Of a stretch of DNA of 10,557 nucleotides, positions 1-6,262 are shown one piece after another. A program made the translations under genes and the position numbers. The notes under the pieces were generated by a model that was given only the letters and a program-made list of their open reading frames with translations, had not been told where the DNA came from and made no database searches. How positions within the stretch are numbered: position 1 is the first letter of the stretch; every line of letters begins with the position of its first letter. The DNA is from Acidobacteriota bacterium (GTDB lineage: Bacteria > Acidobacteriota > Vicinamibacteria > Vicinamibacterales > SCN-69-37). The stretch lies in the NCBI GenBank assembly GCA_021824055.1, contig JAKALV010000101.1, forward strand, positions 1 through 10,557. The letters run 5' to 3'.

Positions 1-2
1 CC

Positions 3-1004
3 CGAGACGATGTCGAGGCGCCCGCACCGCTGAGAGCGCGTTGGGAGAAAGCTTACTACAGCACTCAGATCCGGAATACCGAAGCGCTGACCGTGCTGGC
101 TCGTCTACTTGACGCGTGCCGCGACGCGCGCGCGGAGGTGCTTGCGCTCAAGGGACCGGCCGCCATGGCCGGCGTGTACCGGGACATTGCACTGCGGCCG
201 ATGGCCGATCTCGACGTCCTGTGCCGGACGCGCGATCTGGTGCGCGTGTCACGCATCGCGCGGGCGCTGGGGTTTCACAGCGGCTCGCTCTACCTGCATC
301 ACGTGGTCCTTCAGTACGGCGCGGCCGGCGGCGGGTTGCTCGAACTGCATTTCGACATGCACCGCGCGATGGCCGGACGGGCGCGCTTCATGGAGAGCGC
401 GTGGCGGGACCACACTGTGGCGGTGGTTGACGAGTGGCGGCTGCCGGTCATGTCGCTCGAGCATCAGGTCGTGTTTGACGTCGCGCACTGCGCGCACCAC
501 GCGTTCAACATCGCCCTGAAGCACGTCGTCGATTTCGCCGGACGGTTGATGCTCCACAGGGCCGAGCTGAACCCGGATCGGCTGGCCGCGTTGCTCGACG
601 AGACCGGACTGGCCAGCGAGTTTTCCCTGCTGGTGCGCACGACCGAAAAACTGCTGCAGCTTCCGCTGGCCGCCGCGCCCGGGCCGTTGACCAGCCGGGC
701 GCAGGATGACGCATTCGAGCGCGAGTTTCGCGAACAGTCGATGTCGTTCGGGCGCGTCACGCGTCATCTGGCCGCGTCGGGTGTGCGGCGGGAAGGCGGC
801 GTTGTCAGGAAGTCCGCGTACGCCTGGCGCCGGCTCTTCCCGCCGCTGCCGGCCGCGCAGGCCGCCTTCGGTTCGCGGACCCGCCTGCACGCTCTGGCAT
901 ATCTCCCGGTGTACGCCGGCAAGACCCTGATCCACGTGGCGTCAAGGCGTCACGAGGAATCCGCGTCGCCCGGTGACGGCGCTTTACGGCGTCGCGACAC
1001 TTAG
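3..1004 (+). CDS. Nucleotidyltransferase family protein (NTP_transf_5-like), 5'-truncated by the window edge
   Basis: The frame is open from the first complete codon at position 3 to TAG at 1002-1004 (333 residues visible), so the start lies left of the window. The visible N-terminus contains WEKAYY...RNTEAL, then VLALKGPAAMAGVYRD and ALRPMADLDVL. This order (a W/Y..RN helix, 'LKG' strand, 'Y.d...RpM.DlD') is the hallmark of the PF14907 uncharacterised nucleotidyltransferase family. The acidic pair in MADLDV is the expected metal-binding site. A GTG at 93 could start the frame, but it would cut off family-typical sequence, so I reject it. The rest is helical and His-rich (for example HCAHHAFN, at about 485-508). 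No signal peptide or membrane segment is visible. In other bacteria such genes often sit near peptide-modification or polysaccharide genes; nothing here shows a substrate. The family call is fairly sure; the reaction is unknown. Confidence 0.8.
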   Translation, partial: RDDVEAPAPLRARWEKAYYSTQIRNTEALTVLARLLDACRDARAEVLALKGPAAMAGVYRDIALRPMADLDVLCRTRDLVRVSRIARALGFHSGSLYLHHVVLQYGAAGGGLLELHFDMHRAMAGRARFMESAWRDHTVAVVDEWRLPVMSLEHQVVFDVAHCAHHAFNIALKHVVDFAGRLMLHRAELNPDRLAALLDETGLASEFSLLVRTTEKLLQLPLAAAPGPLTSRAQDDAFEREFREQSMSFGRVTRHLAASGVRREGGVVRKSAYAWRRLFPPLPAAQAAFGSRTRLHALAYLPVYAGKTLIHVASRRHEESASPGDGALRRRDT

Positions 1005-1050
1005 CGGCGAACGGCGTCTGCCGGGTGTATCCTCCGGCGGGGACGACCCT

Positions 1051-3642
1051 GTGCTCCTCGAGCCAGGCCAGCGCTTCGGCGCCTACGAGATTCTGGAACT
1101 GCTCGGCGAGGGCGGCATGGGAGAGGTCTACCGCGCCCGCGACGACCGCCTCGGCCGCTTCGTGGCCATCAAGATCGTCTCCGCACACTTTCAGTCTGAT
1201 CGCGCGGCGACCGAGCGTCTCGAACGCGAGGCCCGGCTGGCGTCGTCACTCAATCACCCGGCGATCGTCACCGTGTACGACATTGGGGAGGTCGACGGCC
1301 GCCCGTTCATCGTGATGGAGCTGGTCAACGGACAGCCGTTGTCGTCCCGGCTTGCCGCTGGGCCGATGAAGACGCGCGACGCGGTCAACGTGGTCTGGCA
1401 GGTGGCGGACGGACTCGCCGCGGCGCACGAGGCGGGCATCGTGCACCGCGACCTCAAGCCGCAGAACGTCATGCTGACGGCCGACCTCCGCGCGAAGATC
1501 GTGGACTTCGGCCTGAGCAAGAGCGGGCCCGTGTCATGCGCGCCGGAGGACGAGACGGCCACGCAGCACGAGTTGACGTCCGCGCACACCTTGCTCGGCA
1601 CCGTTGCGTATATGGCGCCCGAGCAGGTGTCGGGCCAAGCGGTGACATTTGCCGCAGACCAGTTTGCGCTCGGCGTTCTGTTGTACGAGTCGCTGACCGG
1701 CCGGCGAGCGTTCAAGCGCGACACCACGATTCAGACGCTGGCGGCCATCGTCGAGGATGAGCCGACGCCGATTCTGGAGCTCTGTCCGTCGGTGCCGCCC
1801 CAGGTGGTCACGGTCCTCGAGCGGTGTCTGGCCAAACATCCGGCGCAGCGTTACGCGTCAACGCGTGACCTGGCGCGCGACCTCAAGGATGTTCGCGACG
1901 TCGCGTCGAACCGCCGCGCGATGCCGCCGGTGTTGCTGCCGGGCCGCCGCCGATTCCGGCGGGCCGCCGCGGTCATGTTCCTGGCGCTCATCGTGGTCGG
2001 GGCCGTCAGCGTCTCGTTGTGGAATGCCGCGCGGCGCCGGAACACGACGCTGATGTCGTTCCGGCAAGTGGCCGTGCTGCCGTTCGCCTGCGGAAATGCG
2101 GATCAGGTGTTCTGCGACGGGCTGGTCGAAACGCTGACCAGCGGTCTTTCCGCGCTGCAGCGATTCGACGCGACGCTGCGCGTGATCTCGCAGGCGGTGG
2201 TGTTGCGTGAACTGCCTGGCGACCGGGTGAGTGCCGACAGCGCCCGGCGGACGCTGGGGGCCACGATGTCGCTGACCGGCGGAGTGGAACGCAGCGCGTC
2301 GGGGATTCACGTGACCGTGAAGCGCGCCGACGTGCCGGCCGGCCGCGCGCGATCGATCGACATTCCCGCCGGCCAGGAAGCCACTCTGCAGCGCGCGCTC
2401 GTCACGGCCGCGGCGGACGTGCTCGATGTTGACCTGGTGCCCGACGCGCGCGCGGCGATTGGCGCGGGCGGCACGAACGTGCCCGGGGCAAGCGAATCCT
2501 ACGTGCTGGGTCGCGGGTATCTCCATCGCTCCGCTGAAGATGCGCGCAACACGGATCGCGCCGTGGACGCGTTGACGCTGGCGGTGAGCGCCGATCCCCG
2601 CTTCGCGGCGGCGCATCTGGCTCTCTGCGGCGCGTACTGGCGCCAATTCGAGCAGAGCAGGGATGACGCTCTCGTGGAACGGGCCAAGGCGAGCTGCCGG
2701 GCGGCCAATCAAATCGATGATCAGTTCGCGCCCGTGTACGTCGCGTTCGCGACCATCGCGCGAGGGCTGCCGGGGCGGGGCGAAGAGGCCATTCAATACG
2801 CCAGCCAGGCGGTTGCGCTGGACCCGTCGAACAGCGACGCGCGTCACGAGCTGGGGCTGGCGTATGAAGCGGCCAAGCAGCGGGACAACGCCGTGGCGGC
2901 GTATCGGGCGGGTTTGCAGGCGAGACCGGACGATTCCCTCCTCAGTAACGACTTGTGCCGCGCCTATCTCATTGGCGAGCAGTGGAAGGACGCCGAAGTG
3001 CAGTGCCGGAAGGCCGCGGAGCTCACGCCGGACAGCACGCGCTCGCTGAACAACCTGGGCGTGGCGCTGCTTAAACTGCAGCGATCGGAGGAGGCATACA
3101 CGAAGTTCCGCCGCTCCATGGAGATCCGGCCGACGTACCAGTCGGCATCCAACCTGGGCTACTACCTTTACGATCAGGGACGCTATGCCGAAGCCGCGCG
3201 CGAGTACGAGAAAGCCGCACGGCTCAACGCCAGCAGTATCGAGGTCTGGCGCAGCCTGGGCGCCGCGTTGTACTGGGCTCCCGGCGAGCGGATGAAATCC
3301 AGGGCCGCGTACGAACGCGTGATCGAGCTGGCTGAGACGGCACGAGGCGCGAATCCACACGACCCGACGTTGCTGGGACAACTCGCCGATGCCTACTCGC
3401 TGCTTGGACGCGTCCGCGAAGCGCGCGCGACGCTCGAAGCCGTTGAGCGCCTGAGTCCGCCTGACAACCAGGTGCTGTTCCTGGTCGCCAGCGTACGCGA
3501 GCAGCTGGGCGATCGCACGGAGGCGCTGGCCGCCCTGGAGCGAGCGATCGCCTCCGGCTATCCGCGCGACTTGGTGGATCGATCGCCGTTCCTGGCAGAG
3601 CTTCGGAAGGACGACCGGTACGTGCGCCTGATCGCACGGTAA
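1051..3642 (+). CDS. Transmembrane Ser/Thr protein kinase with TolB-like domain and TPR repeats
   Basis: This 863-residue protein has an N-terminal eukaryotic-like kinase domain in the cytosol. It shows the Gly-rich loop GEGGMGEV (about 19-26), the VAIK lysine (41), catalytic HRDLKPQN with Asp134, DFG (152-154), GTVAYMAPE (APE 189-191) and ADQFALGVLLYE. All residues needed for activity are present and it is an RD kinase. The activation segment is long and rich in Thr/Ser/Glu. A single membrane helix lies at about 305-325, flanked by Arg-rich sequence. Outside the membrane a domain starting VAVLPF (about 339-470) resembles the TolB N-terminal/FlgO-type domain, followed by about nine TPR-like units to the end (about 479-863). 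The probable role is transmembrane signalling with protein-protein sensing by the TPRs; ligand and substrate are unknown. I chose GTG 1051 because it gives the usual 'MxLxPGxxxGxYEIL' beginning and has GGGGA at 1039-1043. The longer frame from GTG 973 would overlap the previous gene by 32 bp with an untypical leader. A poor -10-like TATCCT lies at 1028-1033, so read-through from upstream is also possible. Confidence 0.93.
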   Translation: MLLEPGQRFGAYEILELLGEGGMGEVYRARDDRLGRFVAIKIVSAHFQSDRAATERLEREARLASSLNHPAIVTVYDIGEVDGRPFIVMELVNGQPLSSRLAAGPMKTRDAVNVVWQVADGLAAAHEAGIVHRDLKPQNVMLTADLRAKIVDFGLSKSGPVSCAPEDETATQHELTSAHTLLGTVAYMAPEQVSGQAVTFAADQFALGVLLYESLTGRRAFKRDTTIQTLAAIVEDEPTPILELCPSVPPQVVTVLERCLAKHPAQRYASTRDLARDLKDVRDVASNRRAMPPVLLPGRRRFRRAAAVMFLALIVVGAVSVSLWNAARRRNTTLMSFRQVAVLPFACGNADQVFCDGLVETLTSGLSALQRFDATLRVISQAVVLRELPGDRVSADSARRTLGATMSLTGGVERSASGIHVTVKRADVPAGRARSIDIPAGQEATLQRALVTAAADVLDVDLVPDARAAIGAGGTNVPGASESYVLGRGYLHRSAEDARNTDRAVDALTLAVSADPRFAAAHLALCGAYWRQFEQSRDDALVERAKASCRAANQIDDQFAPVYVAFATIARGLPGRGEEAIQYASQAVALDPSNSDARHELGLAYEAAKQRDNAVAAYRAGLQARPDDSLLSNDLCRAYLIGEQWKDAEVQCRKAAELTPDSTRSLNNLGVALLKLQRSEEAYTKFRRSMEIRPTYQSASNLGYYLYDQGRYAEAAREYEKAARLNASSIEVWRSLGAALYWAPGERMKSRAAYERVIELAETARGANPHDPTLLGQLADAYSLLGRVREARATLEAVERLSPPDNQVLFLVASVREQLGDRTEALAALERAIASGYPRDLVDRSPFLAELRKDDRYVRLIAR

Positions 3643-3653
3643 TCGACTCAAAC

Positions 3654-3660
3654 AAGGAGG
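3654..3660 (+). promoter_or_regulatory. Strong Shine-Dalgarno for the 106-aa protein
   Basis: AAGGAGG sits 6 bases before ATG 3667. It is the best ribosome binding site in the window and fixes the start of the small gene. It suggests that the small protein is translated more strongly than the kinase upstream, whose GTG start has only a mediocre site. Confidence 0.85.
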
Positions 3661-3666
3661 GACCAC

Positions 3667-3987
3667 ATGGCCAACCAGAAAACGCACATCGTTCAGCGAG
3701 GTGAAGAGGTCTTCGTGTTGCCACCCGTCGCCGATCTGAGCCCGGGTGACCAATGGAAGATCGTCAATCACACCACGGAGGCCTGGTCGGTGACGTTGTC
3801 CGCGGCCCTGTGCGACGACGGCGGACCGGGTCCCGTCGGGGTCAAGCGACCGGTGGCGGCCGCCGCGCACCTTCCGTTGAAGATTCACATGCATGCGCCG
3901 AAGGGCGCGTACGAGTATCAGGTCGTGAGCAAGCGCGGCAGGAAAGCGAGGGGCAACTCCGACCCGATGGTCATCATCGACATGTAA
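3667..3987 (+). CDS. Small protein of unknown function, possible cupredoxin-like beta-sandwich
   Basis: This is a 106-residue protein with a near-perfect Shine-Dalgarno and an ATG start. I do not recognise a named family. It has no signal peptide or membrane segment, so it is probably cytosolic. The pattern is beta-rich: an N-terminal strand pair (HIVQRGEEVFVLPP), then SPGDQWKIVNHTTEAWSV (about 25-42), a Gly/Pro loop, HLPLKIHMHAPKGAYEYQVV (about 68-87) and a closing strand DPMVIIDM. The spacing of 'GD.w.i.N.t' and 'aP.G.Y.Y.v......m.I.v' recalls the cupredoxin fold. The usual Cys ligand next to the PxGxYxY segment is absent, and the only Cys is in ALCDDG (about 48), so a type-1 copper site is unlikely. 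It lies 24 bp after the kinase stop on the same strand, so co-transcription is likely. It could be a partner or substrate of the kinase, but nothing in the sequence proves that. Confidence 0.8.
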   Translation: MANQKTHIVQRGEEVFVLPPVADLSPGDQWKIVNHTTEAWSVTLSAALCDDGGPGPVGVKRPVAAAAHLPLKIHMHAPKGAYEYQVVSKRGRKARGNSDPMVIIDM

Positions 3988-4023
3988 CGCGGGGAGCTTG
4001 CCCGCCTGGTTGGCGCCCAGGGA

Positions 4024-4060
4024 CCGGCTTCGGCATGAAACCGGCGACGTTCTTCATTGT
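4024..4060 (+). terminator. Candidate weak terminator hairpin between convergent genes
   Basis: An inverted repeat at 4024-4031 and 4037-4044 (CCGGCTTC/GAAACCGG, 5-base loop) has one C-A mismatch on the + strand and becomes a full 8-bp stem with a G-U pair on the minus strand. On the + strand it is followed, after a few bases, by a loosely T-rich run (4049-4060), which is imperfect for an intrinsic terminator. Two other 5-bp hairpins lie just upstream: GCGGG/CCCGC at 3989-3993/4001-4005, and CCTGG/CCAGG at 4005-4009/4017-4021. The 74-bp gap sits between two gene ends, where termination is expected, but no U-tract is convincing on either strand. Confidence 0.3.
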
Positions 4061-4061
4061 T

Positions 4062-6149
4062 CTATTGGCGCCCCAGCAGTTTACGTACTGCCGCGATTTC
4101 GTCCTGCAGCGCGGGCGGAGCCGTGCTCACAAAGCGCTCGCCGTAGGCGCGGGCTTCCTCCATGCGCCCGGCCTCAGCCAGCGCGCCGATCAAGTTGTAC
4201 ATCGCATTGAACTCGGTACCGTCGAGGTCCACCGCGCGCTTCCAGGCGTCGGTCGCGTCGGTCTTTCTATCGGTCCGCGCGAACACGACGCCGAGCGCCG
4301 TGAACGCGCTCGCCAGGCCGGGGTCCACCTCAACCGCTTTGCGCAGATCCGCTTCAGCTCCGGCCAGATCGTTGGCCTGCAGCTTGGCCACGCCGACGTT
4401 CTCGTACCCGACGCCATTCTTTGGATCAATGGCGATCAAGTGTTGAAACGTCGTGACCGCCTCAGGCATGCGGCCGGACATCTGATACGCGTTGCCGAGC
4501 GCGATCAGCGCGTCGGGATCGTCGCCGGCAAATGACGAGAGCAGCTGGATCGCCTTGCCCGGCTGGCCCGACTGCGCCAGATATTCGCCGAGCTTGATCT
4601 TCACCTCACTCTGTGTCACGCCCGCGCGCAATGCGGCTTCCAGTGTGGATATCGCTTCGCCGGGGCGACCGGAGCGCCAGTAGATGAGCGCGAGCTTTCG
4701 ATACGCGTCCTCGGTGTCGGCGCGCCGGGCGATCACGCTCTTGAACATCGCCACCGCATCCGCGACCTTGCCCGCCTGATAGGCCGCCATCGCCTGCGTC
4801 ATCGTCTGTTCAAGCTCGACGAGCTTCTTGGGGTCGTCGGCCTCGGTGTACCGCTCGCGCACGGGGGCCGCGGCGCCGCCGATGTAGCCGAGCGAGCGCA
4901 GGGCTTCCACCGTGTCGGCGGTTTCGGCCTGCGGACGTCCGGGGGGCGCCACGTTGAAGCTCTTCAGCGTGTTGAACAACACCTGTTCGCGATCAGGCTC
5001 GATTGCGACGACGTTGCGCAGTTCCCTGGCGTCGGCGTGAAGATCGTAGAGTTCGGCGATGGGCAGGTCGATGAACTTCTCGCGGCCGACGAGCACGCCG
5101 CGCAGGGGCGCCCAGCCGCGCGCGATGTTCGCGCTCATCGCCTCGAAGTACGACGGCCGATCCGCGCCGCCGCCCGACGCGATCAGGCCGCGCAGCGACG
5201 TGCCGGACAGGGAGGACTCCGCGGGCGCGCCGGCCGCATCGAGCAACGTCGGCAGCAGATCGATGTGACGCACCGGTGTGCTGATCGTCACGCCTTTCGG
5301 CGCGGACGTCTGGGCGCCCCCCAGCTCCGCGATGACGAGCGGCACATGCAGCGTCGATTCGTACGCGAACAGACTGTGCGTCAATTCGCCGTGATCGCCG
5401 AGCCCCTCGCCGTGATCGGCCGTGACGATGACGAGCGTGGCGCGGGGGAGCGTGGCGAGCCGGTCGAAGAGCGCGCCGAGCGCGAAGTCTGTCCAGGACA
5501 CTTCGCCCAGGTACGGATCCGAGGGAAACCTCGCCGCCCACTCCGGCGGCGGCGCGTACGGCGCGTGGGGGTCGTACACGTGGACCCATGAGAACCACTT
5601 GCGCGGCTGCTGTCCGATCCAGTTCAGGGCCGACGCCACCACGGCGTCGGCGCGGCGTTCACGCTCGCCGGCGTCGGTGCCGGCCGCCGGCGCGAGGTTG
5701 TCGTCGTAGGTGTCAAAGCCGATGTTGAGGCCGAAACGATGCTCGAGCGGAAAGCCGCCGATGAACGCGCCGGTGGCGAAGCCGCGCGCCCTGAGCAGCG
5801 TGGCCATCGTCGGCATCGTCTGAGGAAAGCGGTAGCCGGTGTTGTCCCGGACGCCGTGCTCGTAGGGATAGCGCCCGCTCAGGATGGAGGCGTGCGATAC
5901 CAGCGTGACGACCGCGTGCGCGTGCGCAAACTCGAACCGCGCGCCGCGCGCAGCCAGCCGGTCGAGGTTCGGCGTCAGCGCGCGCCCGCCGTACGACCCG
6001 AGCGCGTCGGCGCGCAGCGTATCGATGGTGACGAGCAGCACATTGCGGTCGGCGTCCGGCGCGAAGGTGAACGGCGGTGTACGTGTGAGCCAGTAGCCTG
6101 CCGCCGCAATGGCAGCCAGCCCAACGAGCACAAGTGCTTTTCGAGCCAT
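4062..6149 (-). CDS. Membrane-anchored sulfatase-like (alkaline phosphatase superfamily) protein with C-terminal TPRs
   Basis: This 695-residue protein begins with a basic start and one hydrophobic helix (about 4-20), a signal anchor or uncleaved signal peptide that places the rest outside the cytoplasm. The catalytic domain (about 35-400) has NVLLVTIDTLRAD (Asp43), TLVSHASILSGRYPYEHGV (82-100), VYDPHAPY (191-198), VTADHGEGLGDHGELTHS (242-259) and HVPLVI. These are the metal and core motifs of the superfamily. The C-x-P-x-R site of true sulfatases reads T-L-V-S-H here (Thr82, His86), so a formylglycine sulfatase is doubtful; Thr is the nucleophile in phosphoethanolamine and phosphoglycerol transferases of this fold. 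'LRSLGYIGG' (417-425) closes the domain, as is common in these TPR-fused proteins, and about six TPR-like units fill 445-690. The start is set by the anchor; no clear Shine-Dalgarno is visible before it. It is transcribed divergently from the VWFA pair. Substrate unknown. Confidence 0.9.
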   Translation of the reverse strand: MARKALVLVGLAAIAAAGYWLTRTPPFTFAPDADRNVLLVTIDTLRADALGSYGGRALTPNLDRLAARGARFEFAHAHAVVTLVSHASILSGRYPYEHGVRDNTGYRFPQTMPTMATLLRARGFATGAFIGGFPLEHRFGLNIGFDTYDDNLAPAAGTDAGERERRADAVVASALNWIGQQPRKWFSWVHVYDPHAPYAPPPEWAARFPSDPYLGEVSWTDFALGALFDRLATLPRATLVIVTADHGEGLGDHGELTHSLFAYESTLHVPLVIAELGGAQTSAPKGVTISTPVRHIDLLPTLLDAAGAPAESSLSGTSLRGLIASGGGADRPSYFEAMSANIARGWAPLRGVLVGREKFIDLPIAELYDLHADARELRNVVAIEPDREQVLFNTLKSFNVAPPGRPQAETADTVEALRSLGYIGGAAAPVRERYTEADDPKKLVELEQTMTQAMAAYQAGKVADAVAMFKSVIARRADTEDAYRKLALIYWRSGRPGEAISTLEAALRAGVTQSEVKIKLGEYLAQSGQPGKAIQLLSSFAGDDPDALIALGNAYQMSGRMPEAVTTFQHLIAIDPKNGVGYENVGVAKLQANDLAGAEADLRKAVEVDPGLASAFTALGVVFARTDRKTDATDAWKRAVDLDGTEFNAMYNLIGALAEAGRMEEARAYGERFVSTAPPALQDEIAAVRKLLGRQ

Positions 6150-6172
6150 GGAGACACAAGCTTAGAACGATT

Positions 6173-6204
6173 CCATTGCCCCATTGCCCCATTGCCTCAT
6201 TGCC
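6173..6204. repeat. 8-bp tandem repeat (CCATTGCC)x4
   Basis: Three perfect copies of CCATTGCC (6173-6180, 6181-6188, 6189-6196) are followed by one copy with a single change (TCATTGCC, 6197-6204) and a decayed fifth unit (CCACTATC, 6205-6212). It fills the middle of the 113-bp region between the divergent sulfatase-like and VWFA genes. An 8-bp unit is not a multiple of three and is noncoding here: the in-frame extension of the VWFA gene through it (start at 6134) lacks a signal peptide and is rejected. Copy-number change by slipped replication is possible. Confidence 0.9.
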
Positions 6205-6229
6205 CCACTATCCAAATTGCTCCTACACT
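6200..6229 (+). promoter_or_regulatory. Candidate sigma70-type promoter for the VWFA gene pair
   Basis: A -35-like TTGCCC (6200-6205, 4 of 6 to TTGACA) lies 18 bases from a -10-like TACACT (6224-6229, 4 of 6 to TATAAT). Transcription would begin near 6236, leaving a short leader before ATG 6263. The -35 element is formed by the last copy of the 8-bp repeat and its right edge. Matches are moderate, and consensus strength in this phylum is uncertain. Confidence 0.4.
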
Positions 6230-6250
6230 GTCTTTTGCCTGTCGAGTTTT

Positions 6251-6255
6251 GGAGG
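6251..6255 (+). promoter_or_regulatory. Shine-Dalgarno that fixes the first VWFA start
   Basis: GGAGG lies 7 bases before ATG 6263. It selects this start over the longer in-frame option at 6134, which would put the tandem repeat inside the coding sequence and hide the signal peptide. Confidence 0.8.
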
Positions 6256-6262
6256 ACGTGTC

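Noticed and set aside
93..95. GTG as start of the nucleotidyltransferase
   Set aside because: The frame is open to the window edge and upstream residues fit the family, so the true start lies outside.
1028..1033. TATCCT as -10 of a kinase promoter
   Set aside because: There is no -35 at a workable distance, and the match is expected by chance.
973..1050. Upstream GTG start for the kinase
   Set aside because: It adds 26 untypical residues and overlaps the previous gene. GTG 1051 gives the standard kinase N-terminus.
1858..3894. 678-aa open frame on the minus strand opposite the kinase
   Set aside because: It is a shadow of GC-rich codon use in the kinase. It has Arg/His/Gly-rich composition, no recognisable domain, and overlaps a gene with complete kinase and TPR motifs.
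3988..4061. Small RNA gene in the convergent gap
   Set aside because: The region is only 74 bp with short hairpins, and there is no promoter or convincing terminator to define a transcript.
6173..6212. CRISPR array
   Set aside because: The unit is only 8 bp with no spacers, so this is a simple tandem repeat.
6134..6262. Longer start for VWFA paralog 1
   Set aside because: It would translate the 8-bp repeat and bury the signal peptide. ATG 6263 has a proper GGAGG.
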